This document shows positions 14,912 to 22,985 of a DNA stretch of 24,324 bases, in pieces; position 1 is the first letter of the stretch, and every line of letters starts with the position of its first letter. The translations under genes and the position numbers were made by a program. Origin of the DNA: Candidatus Heimdallarchaeota archaeon LC_3. GTDB lineage: Archaea; Asgardarchaeota; Heimdallarchaeia; Hodarchaeales; LC-3. Under the pieces are notes generated by a model. That model had not been told where the DNA came from, ran no database searches, and worked only from the letters and a program-made list of their open reading frames with translations. Where the stretch lies: the NCBI GenBank assembly GCA_001940645.1, contig MDVS01000145.1:1-24324 (forward strand), read 5' to 3'.

Positions 14912-15661
14912 ATGAATTCGATAATGACAGAATTAGAAACTTATCTAACAAATTATTGGAAAAACAAAAAAGTGCTGATCACCGGCGGCACAGCTGGATT
15001 AGGTAAATCATTAACTGAACAACTCCTAAAATTAGGTGCAGAGGTAGCCATAGTGGCAAGAAATAAATCTAATCTAAATGAATTAAAAGAAAAATATCCA
15101 AACTTAATCATCATTAGTGCTGATGTCTCTGAAGTCGATGACACACACAAAATTTCAGGTCAAACAATTGGTCAGCTTGAAGGAATAGATGTTTTAATTA
15201 ATAATGCAAGCACTCTTGGTGTTACACCATTAAAACTTTTAATAGATACGCAATGCGAAACTCTAGAAAAAGTTATTGAAACTAATCTAATTGGACCTTT
15301 TAGATTAATCAAAGCTGTACTCCCTACTATGCTTCTTGAAAATAGTGGACTTATCATTAATATTTCAAGTGACGCTGCTAAAAGTTCCTATCCTCAGTGG
15401 GGAAGTTATTCTATTTCAAAAGCTGCTCTTGATCATTTAACAAGTGTTTGGCGAGAAGAACTAACAAATTCAGGAGTTCAAATCGTTAGTATTGATCCTA
15501 GTGATATGCATACTGCAATGCATTTAGCTGCTATTCCTGATGCTGATATTACTCAACTTTATGAACCAAAAGAGGTGGCAAAAGACCTATTACATTTCAT
15601 AGCGAATAATCAATTCACACAATCCCGCTTTTCAGCAGACGAATGGAGGATTACGCTGTGA
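14912..15661 (+). CDS. short-chain dehydrogenase/reductase (SDR)
   Basis: NAD(P)-dependent oxidoreductase of the classical SDR superfamily, 249 residues, the normal length. The Rossmann motif TGGTAGLG is at 24-31, Arg50 after the second strand suggests NADPH, NNAS is at 97-100, and Asn125, Ser152/153 and Tyr166-x3-Lys170 (YSISK) complete the catalytic set. A DPSDMHTAMH segment follows, in the place of the usual PG.(V/I).T motif. The start ATG at 14912 is supported by a ribosome site. The stop codon overlaps the GTG start of the QueA-like gene (GTGA), so the two proteins are translationally coupled and probably act in one pathway. The substrate is unknown. Confidence 0.95.
   Translation: MNSIMTELETYLTNYWKNKKVLITGGTAGLGKSLTEQLLKLGAEVAIVARNKSNLNELKEKYPNLIIISADVSEVDDTHKISGQTIGQLEGIDVLINNASTLGVTPLKLLIDTQCETLEKVIETNLIGPFRLIKAVLPTMLLENSGLIINISSDAAKSSYPQWGSYSISKAALDHLTSVWREELTNSGVQIVSIDPSDMHTAMHLAAIPDADITQLYEPKEVAKDLLHFIANNQFTQSRFSADEWRITL
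15645..15650 (+). promoter_or_regulatory. ribosome-binding site deciding the QueA-like start
   Basis: GGAGGA lies seven nucleotides before GTG at 15658, which overlaps the SDR stop as GTGA. No such site precedes the alternative ATG at 15643, so GTG is preferred. Confidence 0.65.
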
Positions 15662-16737
15662 CTGTAGTAACAAACAATCTTCCAATTGCAACTGCGAGTA
15701 GATTACAAAAATCTATAGATACTAAATTGATGGTGATAGATGAAAATCTAAATGTAATTCATGATAACTTAGAGGGTTTAATAGAATACATCAATGATGG
15801 TGATATTATTGTTGTTAATAACTCATCAACTCTTCCCTCTAGTTTTTCAGGATTCCACGATCCTACTCATGAGTCAATTGAACTTAGATTAGTACAATCA
15901 CTTAATTATGAGATCACAGACGTTTCTAATTGGAAAGTAACAATATTTGGGGAGGGTGATTGGAGAACACCAACAGAAGAAAGAAAAAAACCTCCAAAAA
16001 TAGAAATAGGAGATGTTTTACATTTTAAGAGTAATCTATCTGCTAAAGTTACCAGACTAGATGAGAACTTTCTATTAAATATTAAATTCATTGGAACAAA
16101 CAATAAAATCTGGCAAAAATTATATGAAGCGGGAAAACCGACACAATATTCGTACTTAGAAGAAGATTTGCACTTATATGATCAACAAACGATTTTTTCT
16201 GGTCCTCCATTGTCATTGGAACCAAATTCTGCTTCATTTCAATTAACATGGGATATTATAAATAAGTTAAAAACCAAAGGTGCTAGAATTGTAGCAATTA
16301 CTCATGCAATAAGTCTTTCAAGCACTGGAAATGAAGGAGAATTTGATTTTATATCACTACCTTTTCCTGAAAGATATTGGATAAGTCAAAAATCAGCTGA
16401 AGAAATAAATGAAGCAATAATTCATGGAAAACGTATTATCGCAATTGGTACAAGTGTTACGCGTGCGTTAGAAAGTGCTGCTGATGGTCAAGGCTTAATA
16501 AAGTATGGAAGTCGAATAACTGATTTAAAAATAACCAAAGAACATAAATTAAAAGTAATAAGTGGATTATTAACTGGAATGCATATACCAGAGGCAAGTC
16601 ATATTAATCTTTTAGAAGCTTTCATCCCTAGAATTGAATTAGAATTAGCATATATGGAGGCTCAAAGTTTAAATTATCAATGGCATGAATATGGTGATGT
16701 TTCATTGATTTTCAAGCAAGTAGAAGAAGAAAACTAA
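15658..16737 (+). CDS. QueA-like S-adenosylmethionine:tRNA ribosyltransferase-isomerase family protein
   Basis: This belongs to the QueA family, which transfers and rearranges the ribosyl part of S-adenosylmethionine onto 7-aminomethyl-7-deazaguanine in tRNA (queuosine pathway). Here it is 359 residues from the preferred GTG. Visible family blocks are GDIIVVNNSSTLPSSFSG (bacterial QueA has GD..VFNNTRVIPAR, so the conserved Arg residues are changed); GKPTQYSYLEEDLHLYDQQT; PNSASFQLTW; ITHAISLSSTG; FPERYWIS; AIGTSVTRALESA; LLTGMHIPEASH; and WHEYGDVSLIF. The GMH-P-x-SH and HEYGD forms match a divergent short QueA-like branch I remember from actinobacteria rather than true QueA. Archaea are not known to make queuosine, so the substrate is open. 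It is coupled to the upstream SDR. An ATG at 15643 would add five residues. Confidence 0.88.
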   Translation: MTVVTNNLPIATASRLQKSIDTKLMVIDENLNVIHDNLEGLIEYINDGDIIVVNNSSTLPSSFSGFHDPTHESIELRLVQSLNYEITDVSNWKVTIFGEGDWRTPTEERKKPPKIEIGDVLHFKSNLSAKVTRLDENFLLNIKFIGTNNKIWQKLYEAGKPTQYSYLEEDLHLYDQQTIFSGPPLSLEPNSASFQLTWDIINKLKTKGARIVAITHAISLSSTGNEGEFDFISLPFPERYWISQKSAEEINEAIIHGKRIIAIGTSVTRALESAADGQGLIKYGSRITDLKITKEHKLKVISGLLTGMHIPEASHINLLEAFIPRIELELAYMEAQSLNYQWHEYGDVSLIFKQVEEEN

Positions 16738-16915
16738 AAATTTATTTGTTTGAAGATAATTTTAGATTTGAAAATGTTTTCTGATCCATAATTATATAGA
16801 TAACGCTTGCCAACAACTGTCATCTGTTATTTGATAAAGATTGAAACATATAGAAACTATTATCAATTTCAATGGATAAAAATTTCAGTCGAGAATTTGA
16901 TTTAAAAACACTTAT

Positions 16916-17593
16916 TTAACAATCACAAGCAATTTCATTGTTAATGCCGTTAGTTATACATTTTTTAAGAGTATCTTGCTGAAAAAGCTTTTTTCCAGAT
17001 TCAAATGCCTCTTCAAATTCAAAAATTGAGATTGAATCACTTTTAGGAATGTTTTCTCGGGAAGAATAGAAATTAATTGTCGGACAAAGATATTCAGCAG
17101 AAGATTTGCCATTTCTAGTGTTTAAACCATAAGATACAAAAGGAGGTTCTATATCTTGGGCAAAAGAAAATCCTGTTTCTGGATTCACATTAATCTCTAT
17201 TCTTTCTCCTGTTTTATGATCCTGAGTAATTATTTTAGTCTTAGCATTAAATGTATAAGCTACTCCTAAAGCATCGATAGCACACATTGAATAGTCTCTT
17301 CCCACTCCTTCAATATCAACCATATACTTAGTTTTAAACGGAGAGATAGGATAAGCACCAATTAATTCATTTTTTTCATTAAATGAAAGTAGACTAGATT
17401 TTATTGCAATCTGAATGTAATCGAGTCTCTTAAATTTTTCAGTATATTTGAATTTAATTTCTTCAAAAGTCTTTCCTTCTACTAGTTTTTTAAGGACATC
17501 AAGATGCACTGCAAAAATTTTATCTACTGAATTTGCTAAATTTGTTTTTCTGCTTATTAAGTTAAAATCAACACTTTGAGACATTTTATCCAC
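16916..17593 (-). CDS. merB: alkylmercury lyase (MerB)-like protein
   Basis: Organomercurial lyase family: MerB cleaves carbon-mercury bonds with two cysteines and an aspartate. Counting from GTG at 17593, the protein has 225 residues: an N-terminal helical region (about 20-70), then MCAIDALG (Cys104, Asp107, matching MerB Cys96/Asp99) and EYLCPTINFYSS (Cys170, matching Cys159). All three catalytic residues are therefore present. The C-terminus ends CDC, with another Cys at 212, which might help hand over metal. ATG at 17584 is a likely alternative start. No merA is in the window. The adjacent divergent regulator and VOC gene suggest an inducible detoxification locus, but a different organometal or carbon-metal substrate is possible. 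Confidence 0.85.
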   Translation of the reverse strand: MDKMSQSVDFNLISRKTNLANSVDKIFAVHLDVLKKLVEGKTFEEIKFKYTEKFKRLDYIQIAIKSSLLSFNEKNELIGAYPISPFKTKYMVDIEGVGRDYSMCAIDALGVAYTFNAKTKIITQDHKTGERIEINVNPETGFSFAQDIEPPFVSYGLNTRNGKSSAEYLCPTINFYSSRENIPKSDSISIFEFEEAFESGKKLFQQDTLKKCITNGINNEIACDC

Positions 17594-17629
17594 TTTTTAT
17601 TTTTTATTATTCCTATTATATTATCGAAT

Positions 17630-17701
17630 ATTTATACAATCAAATTTTTCGACAATCAAAATTTTTGACAATCAATTTTATAAACTTATGGTTCCATAAG
17701 T
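17630..17701. promoter_or_regulatory. divergent promoter with three 16-bp iterons and an 18-bp palindrome
   Basis: ACAATCAA occurs at 17636, 17652 and 17668, exactly 16 bp apart (the first two repeats extend to ACAATCAAA). A palindrome ACTTATGG-TT-CCATAAGT covers 17684-17701. TATA-like boxes flank them: TATAAATA on the minus strand (17630-17637) for the MerB-like gene, and TTTTATAAA (17675-17683) for the regulator. The palindrome sits just after the rightward TATA box, where a repressor would block transcription. Confidence 0.6.
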
Positions 17702-18335
17702 GAAAGTGATAGAAATGAACACCAGCATAATAAGTGTAACTGATTCTGATCTAAAACAGGTTAAAAAATTACTAGAAATTTTAAGTAATTCAACAAGTGC
17801 GTATATATTTGTTGAGATACTCCGACATCCAGAAATTACTGCACATGAGCTAAAAAAACGATTAAAAATTAAAGGAAGTAAAATTTATTTTCATTTGAAT
17901 CGATTAAAAGATACGAGAATTATCGAAGAAACTGGGAATATCGAGCAATTACCCAATCAACTTTCAAGAAATAAATTCTCAATCACAAAATGGCTAGAAT
18001 CCCAAATAAAAGAAGGAATACTATGCAGTACAACTAGAAAACATTTGAGATATATTTATTTATTTCATTTACATTTAAGTAATGCAATTATTCAAAACCA
18101 GATAAAAAATTTAGATTCATTAACCGATGGTGAGTTTTTGCAATATACTAAAACCACCTTGGAAATGGCTCCAGATAATTTATTAATGTTCGTAGATTCA
18201 GAAGCAGCATCAATATTAAAAGAAAATATTAATAGTGGTTTAAATTTCTGTCGGTCGAAATATGCTAAAATGGATCTAATTGAGAGTTTGAAGAAATGTG
18301 AATATGGAGCTTTGACCGGAATTTACCATATTTAA
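17700..18335 (+). CDS. winged-helix transcription regulator, divergent from the MerB-like gene
   Basis: The protein has 211 residues from GTG 17700, or 206 from ATG 17715. ATG is the likelier start, because the TATA box places transcription near 17705 and the GTG lies inside the operator palindrome. An ArsR-like winged helix occupies about 28-92 (ITAHELKKRLKIKGSKIYFHLNRLKDTRIIEETG), and the C-terminal half is helical. Cysteines near positions 119, 187 and 199 could bind a metal, but no classical ArsR/MerR metal site is evident. Its place, divergent from the MerB-like gene and 20 nt before the VOC gene, suggests it controls both. The effector is unknown. Confidence 0.8.
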   Translation: MKVIEMNTSIISVTDSDLKQVKKLLEILSNSTSAYIFVEILRHPEITAHELKKRLKIKGSKIYFHLNRLKDTRIIEETGNIEQLPNQLSRNKFSITKWLESQIKEGILCSTTRKHLRYIYLFHLHLSNAIIQNQIKNLDSLTDGEFLQYTKTTLEMAPDNLLMFVDSEAASILKENINSGLNFCRSKYAKMDLIESLKKCEYGALTGIYHI

Positions 18336-18354
18336 TACAGAGTTGTAACCCACT

Positions 18355-18702
18355 ATGAGAATTGGGCATATTGAATTATTTGTAAAAGATCCCACGAAAG
18401 CAAGCAATTTTTATGTGGAAAAATTAGGATTCACATTAGAATCTGATCAAGGTGAATTTATTTGGATAAAATTAGATGAAATTGAGATTCTAATTCGACC
18501 AGGGAGCTCGATTTCACGTAATTCATACGAAAAAACTTCTATTGGTCTCGTTTTATATACAAATGATCTTAAAAAATCAGAAAAAGAGCTTAAACAGAAA
18601 GGTATCGAATTTGTTGGATTCGATCAATCTCAATCCTGTTTAACTTTTAAAGATCCTGATGGACATTGGTGGCAATTAGTCAATCCAAACCACAATAAAT
18701 AA
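18355..18702 (+). CDS. VOC/glyoxalase-fold protein
   Basis: A 115-residue single-domain vicinal-oxygen-chelate protein, which would act as a dimer. It shows the paired beta-alpha-beta-beta-beta pattern: IGHIELFVKDPTKASNFYVEKLGF at the start (His5 as likely metal ligand), IGLVLYTNDLKKSEKELKQKGIEF in the middle, and FKDPDGHWWQLVNP at the end. The usual final Glu ligand (DPDGN..EL) is Gln here, so metal binding may be altered. It follows the regulator gene by about 20 nt and is convergent with the small GTPase gene (6 nt gap). It may be a detoxification or resistance protein co-regulated with the MerB-like gene; the substrate is unknown. Confidence 0.9.
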   Translation: MRIGHIELFVKDPTKASNFYVEKLGFTLESDQGEFIWIKLDEIEILIRPGSSISRNSYEKTSIGLVLYTNDLKKSEKELKQKGIEFVGFDQSQSCLTFKDPDGHWWQLVNPNHNK

Positions 18703-18708
18703 AGTGAT

Positions 18709-19278
18709 CTATTTATTTTGAGGAAACATCTTAAAGAAGCTGTCAAATAATTTTTCAAACGCTTTATCAATATTTATTCCAGTTAATGCAGATGTTTCTA
18801 AAAAAGATATCGGAAACCCTTTCTCTCCTGAAATATTTTTAGCTAAGTCTTTTCCTTCCTCTGCTGTGATAAGTTCTTTTCTTTTAGCACGAAGATCAAT
18901 TTTGTTTCCTAATAAGAGTATTGGCATTTTTCCTTGACCATTATACTTTAAGAATTCATCAATCCATAAAGGAATGTTAAAAAAACTATCTCTGTTTGTA
19001 ATATCATATAAAACAAGAGCACCTTGCGCTCCAACGTAAAACGTACGTCTAATAGTCGCAAAGTTTGGTTGACCTGATAAATCCCATATTTGAAATTTAA
19101 GTGCGTTGTTCGCATAGAGCATTTGTTTTAAAGAAAAGTCAGCTCCTAATGTAGGAAGGTAATTAGTATCTAAAGTCTTACCAACATATTTCAGTCTTAA
19201 TGTTGTTTTTCCTACGGCTGAATCGCCAAGAAGAACTAGTTTAATAAAAAATGGATCTAAATCTGTCTCGTTAACCAT
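18709..19278 (-). CDS. Ras/Rab-superfamily small GTPase
   Basis: A eukaryote-like small GTPase, 189 residues from ATG 19278 (TTG 19284 adds two; numbers below use the longer form). All five G boxes are visible: G1 GDSAVGKT (20-27), G2 Thr45 in LPTLGAD, G3 DLSGQ (68-72, with the catalytic-type Gln72), G4 NKID (127-130) and G5 ETSAL (163-167). The overall form is Rab/Ras-like, as in Asgard archaea. The C-terminus ends MFPQNK without cysteines, so lipid attachment by prenylation is not expected; nor is there an N-terminal myristoylation Gly. No GAP, GEF or roadblock partner is adjacent. It is divergent from the glycerate kinase gene. Confidence 0.95.
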   Translation of the reverse strand: MVNETDLDPFFIKLVLLGDSAVGKTTLRLKYVGKTLDTNYLPTLGADFSLKQMLYANNALKFQIWDLSGQPNFATIRRTFYVGAQGALVLYDITNRDSFFNIPLWIDEFLKYNGQGKMPILLLGNKIDLRAKRKELITAEEGKDLAKNISGEKGFPISFLETSALTGINIDKAFEKLFDSFFKMFPQNK

Positions 19279-19440
19279 GTTCAAGATGCTCTTTGGGATT
19301 TCTTGTGTAATTATTTCAAAATTTGTTTTTGAATAAAATTGATAGATGTATTCTAATGAATATAAAACAATATTTTAATAATTGTGGAAAAAAATTTTTC
19401 CGTAATTCTAAGAAATTAATGTAAAATAGTTTTGGTCGAA

Positions 19441-20760
19441 ATGGAAAATGAGAGACAAAATTACCCATTAAATTTGATTCCAATCCTTGATATTTTGAAA
19501 GATACAATAAAAATCTTTAATTCAACGATTTTTTTTGACAAAAACATCAAAATATCACCTAAATCAATAACGATTCTTAAAAAACAAATTAATTATGATG
19601 AATACGATAAAAAATATATTATATTAATAGGAAAAGGCATTTATGGATTAATAAAGTATTTAAATGAAAATTTAATTATAAATAATCATTTCACCATTAT
19701 TGCTTTAGTTCCTGACAAAACAAAAATAGAAACTGATATTCATGAGGAAAAAATTCTAATTCAAGAGGGTAATCATCCCATTCCTAAAGAAAAATCAATC
19801 GAAAGTACAAAAAGAATCATTAATATCATTAAAAAATTAGACGAAAATGATTTGGTAATATTTTTTATAAGTGGAGGTTCTTCAAGCTTGTTTTGTTATC
19901 CTAACCCAATATATTCGAGAAATGAATTTTCACAAATTTGGGAAGATCTTCTTTATAGTAGTTTATCTATTCATGAAATCAATTATTTAAGAGGAAAAAT
20001 AGATTTAGTTAAAAAAGGAGGCATTTTTTCATTTACAAAGTCTAAAATCATTAGTTTTTATTTATCAGATGTTGTAGGTGATAATCTTTCATCAATTGGA
20101 TCGGGTCCAACAATAATTGATCATGAAATCCTAAACGAAAAGAATTTTATTAAAAATCTACCGAAATCAACAGTTTATTTGTATGAAAAGATCCAAAATT
20201 CCAAATTTGATTATAAGATTACAAAAAATCTCATATCAAATAATCTATTTCTATCTCAACTTGATTTTGCTAAAGAATTATCAAAAATTGCAGAAGTGGA
20301 TGGATACAGAAGCAAGTTACATTTACCTGCATATATAGGGAGCTATAAAGAAGTTTGTTATGAGATCATAAGCTATTTTAAAAATAATTATGAAAATAAT
20401 AATTCTAATAAAAAAATTTTAAATATTTGGTCTGGAGAACCTGTTGTGGAAGTATCAGAAAATGATTTAAATGGTATTGGAGGAAGAAATCAACATTTAC
20501 TATTATTTTTATTTAAACTTTGGATTGAAAATGAATTACCATCTGGATTATTGATATCGTTTGCAACTGATGGTATTGATGGTAATTCTCCTTATGCAGG
20601 TGGTTGGATCAATACTCAAGAATCAAAAAAAGATTTGAATTCAATTAATAGATATTTAAATGAATTTAACTCATCTTCTTATCTGAGACCTGATAACTTT
20701 ATTAAAACAGGTGTAACAGGAATCAATTTTGCAGATATAATAATTATTTACCTATTCTAG
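19441..20760 (+). CDS. glycerate 2-kinase (MOFRL / GckA family)
   Basis: ATP-dependent glycerate kinase making 2-phosphoglycerate, linking glycerate from sugar or serine breakdown to glycolysis. The 439 residues (ATG 19441; TTG 19432 adds three) are normal for the family. Recognisable blocks are IGKGIYGL, QEGNHPIPKEKSIEST, FFISGGSSSLFCYP, NYLRGKIDLVKKGG, LSDVVGDNLSSIGSGPT (where other members have a very similar SDV.GD....SGP stretch), WSGEPVV and GGRNQHLLL, then FATDGIDGNSPYAGGW in the C-terminal MOFRL domain. It is convergent with the dus gene over a poly-T region. Upstream DNA is AT-rich with no ribosome site, consistent with a short leader. Confidence 0.93.
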   Translation: MENERQNYPLNLIPILDILKDTIKIFNSTIFFDKNIKISPKSITILKKQINYDEYDKKYIILIGKGIYGLIKYLNENLIINNHFTIIALVPDKTKIETDIHEEKILIQEGNHPIPKEKSIESTKRIINIIKKLDENDLVIFFISGGSSSLFCYPNPIYSRNEFSQIWEDLLYSSLSIHEINYLRGKIDLVKKGGIFSFTKSKIISFYLSDVVGDNLSSIGSGPTIIDHEILNEKNFIKNLPKSTVYLYEKIQNSKFDYKITKNLISNNLFLSQLDFAKELSKIAEVDGYRSKLHLPAYIGSYKEVCYEIISYFKNNYENNNSNKKILNIWSGEPVVEVSENDLNGIGGRNQHLLLFLFKLWIENELPSGLLISFATDGIDGNSPYAGGWINTQESKKDLNSINRYLNEFNSSSYLRPDNFIKTGVTGINFADIIIIYLF

Positions 20761-20761
20761 A

Positions 20762-20803
20762 ATAAAAAAAAGGAAAAAATTTTTGGGGAAGGATTGTCTT
20801 TTT
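20762..20803. terminator. two-way poly-T region between convergent genes
   Basis: The 43-nt gap between the glycerate kinase and dus genes has T7 on the plus strand (about 20795-20801) and T8 on the minus strand (complement of the A-run near 20764-20771). Each can end transcription of one of the convergent genes. Confidence 0.5.
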
Positions 20804-21835
20804 TTAATGATTATTTTGGTTGAAGTTACTTTTAAATCCCTGAATCTCAGATATTTCACATTTTTCGAAAAATATTTCTAAACTATCTATTAATTCAATT
20901 AAATCAGAAAAATTTTCTTTTAAACCAATATTTTTTCTGTATGAAGATGAATTATGAAAACCCCTAATCATGCCAGATAATATCTCTCTCACAAAATAAA
21001 TACCTGAATAACTAAACCTTTCACAATTTATAAGATATGATCTAAGAATATTGAGGTAATCTTGTACAAAGATTTTATTTTGGAACCGAGAATCAAATAC
21101 CCAAGGATATTTTCTTGCAGTTCTACCTATCATAACACCTTTGCTATTAGTATGTGTGAGAATATGTTCAGCATCGCTTAAAGAGTTTATATCTCCGTTT
21201 GCAATAACAGGATGATTACACAAATCGACTAATTGAGTAGTTATAGCATGATTTGCAGATTCTTTATAACTTTGGAAGGCTGTTCGTGGATGAATTGTGA
21301 CCATAAGCAATTCAAATTGGTTAACCATTTCAGAAAATTTTTTGATATTCATTTGATTTTTGTATCCAGAACGAATTTTTATAGAAAAAGGAATATCAGG
21401 GCGTTTTTCACAAACTTCTTTTATTATACTTTCCAAAATAGGTAATTTCTCCTCAGTTAATAGTCTTGAGCCTGCACCTGGCAAACAAACCTTATTTACT
21501 GGACAGCCAACATTAAAGTCTAAAAAATCATATCCTAACAAATTTATATTCAATTTTTCCAAAAGCTTAGAGAAATAATCTTTTGAATGACCAAATACTT
21601 GTAATCCAACCGGTTTTTCGTCAATATTTGTTTTTAACAAGTGGTTAAGTTTTATTGAATCTTTTTCCCTAATAAGATTATAATATAATGATTGAACACT
21701 AATTAACTCTGTTACAACAACATCAGCACCCAAGGATCTACAAAGTAAACGAAAAGGTAAGTGAGTAACAGCAGCCATAGGTGCTAAAAAATGAGGACTA
21801 TTTATGTTACCGAATACCTCATTGAACAATTTCAT
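20804..21835 (-). CDS. dus: tRNA-dihydrouridine synthase (Dus family)
   Basis: FMN- and NAD(P)H-dependent enzyme reducing uridines in the tRNA D-loop. The 343 residues fit the TIM-barrel plus C-terminal helical domain. Motifs in order: APMAAVTHLPFR (18-29, FMN binding), VGLQVFG, DFNVGCP-NKV with catalytic Cys111, GAGSRLL, FSIKIRSGY, IHPRTAFQSY, NHPVIANGDI and GVMIGRTARKYPWVF. Nothing essential is missing. Its start ATG has AGGAG 11 nt upstream on its strand. The ThiI-like gene lies 67 nt upstream in the same direction, making a likely two-gene tRNA-modification operon. Which D position it modifies cannot be read from sequence. Confidence 0.95.
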   Translation of the reverse strand: MKLFNEVFGNINSPHFLAPMAAVTHLPFRLLCRSLGADVVVTELISVQSLYYNLIREKDSIKLNHLLKTNIDEKPVGLQVFGHSKDYFSKLLEKLNINLLGYDFLDFNVGCPVNKVCLPGAGSRLLTEEKLPILESIIKEVCEKRPDIPFSIKIRSGYKNQMNIKKFSEMVNQFELLMVTIHPRTAFQSYKESANHAITTQLVDLCNHPVIANGDINSLSDAEHILTHTNSKGVMIGRTARKYPWVFDSRFQNKIFVQDYLNILRSYLINCERFSYSGIYFVREILSGMIRGFHNSSSYRKNIGLKENFSDLIELIDSLEIFFEKCEISEIQGFKSNFNQNNH

Positions 21836-21902
21836 ATATAAAACTCCTATGGATTATGAAAAAAGGGACTTAGAAATAATGTTACAATATTTTTCTGAAG
21901 AT

Positions 21903-22556
21903 CTAGCTTATTGGAGTTAAGGGAATTTGGAATGAATGTTTTTTAACTTTTGTTAAGGATATTTCAACCAATTGTGATATATCAACCTTTTTTTCATCAT
22001 CTTGTATTTTGAACAGATTTGCATGTGTTTCAGGATTTTTTGGTCCTAATCGATCACAGGACTCTGGACCACTTGAAATTTCGTAACAATCTAATTCTCT
22101 ATTTATTTTGATTATGTCTTGCTTTTCAAACCAAATTAAAGGTCTCAATATTGGTATTTCAGTCAAGGAATCTGTTAAACATTTTAAATTATGCAATGTC
22201 TGAGAACTTACTTGACCTAAAGATTCTCCAGTTGCTAAGAAATCAATACCATTTGATAATGCGATTTTCGTAGCAATTCGATACATAAACCTTTTCATAT
22301 GGATAAAATAATAACTTCTTCTACACTTCTCTGATATTTCCAGAAGCTGGTGTCCAATATTTATAATATAAACAGGATTAATTCCTATTTTCTCAGCTAA
22401 TTGTAAAGCTTTAACCTCAGGTTGATTATCTGTGAAAGGTTCTTGAGAAAAATGCACTCCCTGAATATTGTAACCATTTTCTTTAAGTAAAAAACCACTA
22501 ACTATAGAATCGTATCCACCAGATAGTAGTAACAATATAGAGGATTTCTTTTCCAC
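21903..22556 (-). CDS. stand-alone ThiI-type PP-loop protein (4-thiouridine synthase domain)
   Basis: This corresponds to the adenylating catalytic domain of ThiI, which activates tRNA U8 for thiolation. The 217 residues contain the PP-loop SGGYDS (12-17), KRFMYRIATKIA, ATGESLGQVSSQTLHNL, PILRPLIWFEKQDI, YEISSGPESC (Cys167 in the position of the ThiI catalytic cysteine) and PKNPETHA. Cys78 in EKCRR may match one of the conserved cysteines of archaeal ThiI. The N-terminal NFLD and THUMP domains that bind tRNA are absent, as is a rhodanese domain. The GTG start at 22556 has AAGGAG 8 nt upstream, so the short form is genuine, not misannotated. It lies upstream of dus on the same strand. A separate THUMP protein would be expected elsewhere in the genome. 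Confidence 0.85.
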   Translation of the reverse strand: MEKKSSILLLLSGGYDSIVSGFLLKENGYNIQGVHFSQEPFTDNQPEVKALQLAEKIGINPVYIINIGHQLLEISEKCRRSYYFIHMKRFMYRIATKIALSNGIDFLATGESLGQVSSQTLHNLKCLTDSLTEIPILRPLIWFEKQDIIKINRELDCYEISSGPESCDRLGPKNPETHANLFKIQDDEKKVDISQLVEISLTKVKKHSFQIPLTPIS

Positions 22557-22985
22557 GACTATTACTCCTTATATTTGAGAAATATTCTTTAAAGCAACAA
22601 CTGATATTAAAATAGTTTTATAATTAATGAAAATATTGGTTTTAAGAATTATAACTAAACCTATTATGATACTTATCTTTGCAATCCCTAAAATCGAATA
22701 ATAGGAAAATGGGTATAAAAAATATTATCATGATTAAAGATCTTATACCTTTAATTTTGTTCATTTTCTTTTCGAAAGAATTGTTTTCCAGAGTAATAAT
22801 TCCAAAATTTTTAACTATCTTTTCATCAGAGTTAAAATTTTAAACCTTTAAGTTAAAGTTTTTACTCAAAAGAATCAAATTTAATCTTAAAAGATAAAAA
22901 GGTTTGAGGATTTCTTTTAATTACTACAAATCTGAAAAAAAACAATATATTATAACTTGTTATCGATTTTGGATAATGTTAAAAA
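22557..22985. other. divergent intergenic region with short palindromes
   Basis: This 429-nt AT-rich gap separates the divergent ThiI-like and TPR genes. It holds the ribosome site of the former (22565-22570) and a TATA-like AATATATTATAA about 35 nt before the TPR start. Near 22833-22855 are the perfect palindrome TTAAAATTTTAA and then CTTTAA-G-TTAAAG, possible operator sites. A 44-codon frame at 22709-22843 is hydrophobic but has little support. Confidence 0.45.

Noticed and set aside
22709..22843. Hydrophobic 44-codon frame in the ThiI-like/TPR gap
   Set aside because: Only weak start context, ordinary AT-rich composition and no motif; likely chance.
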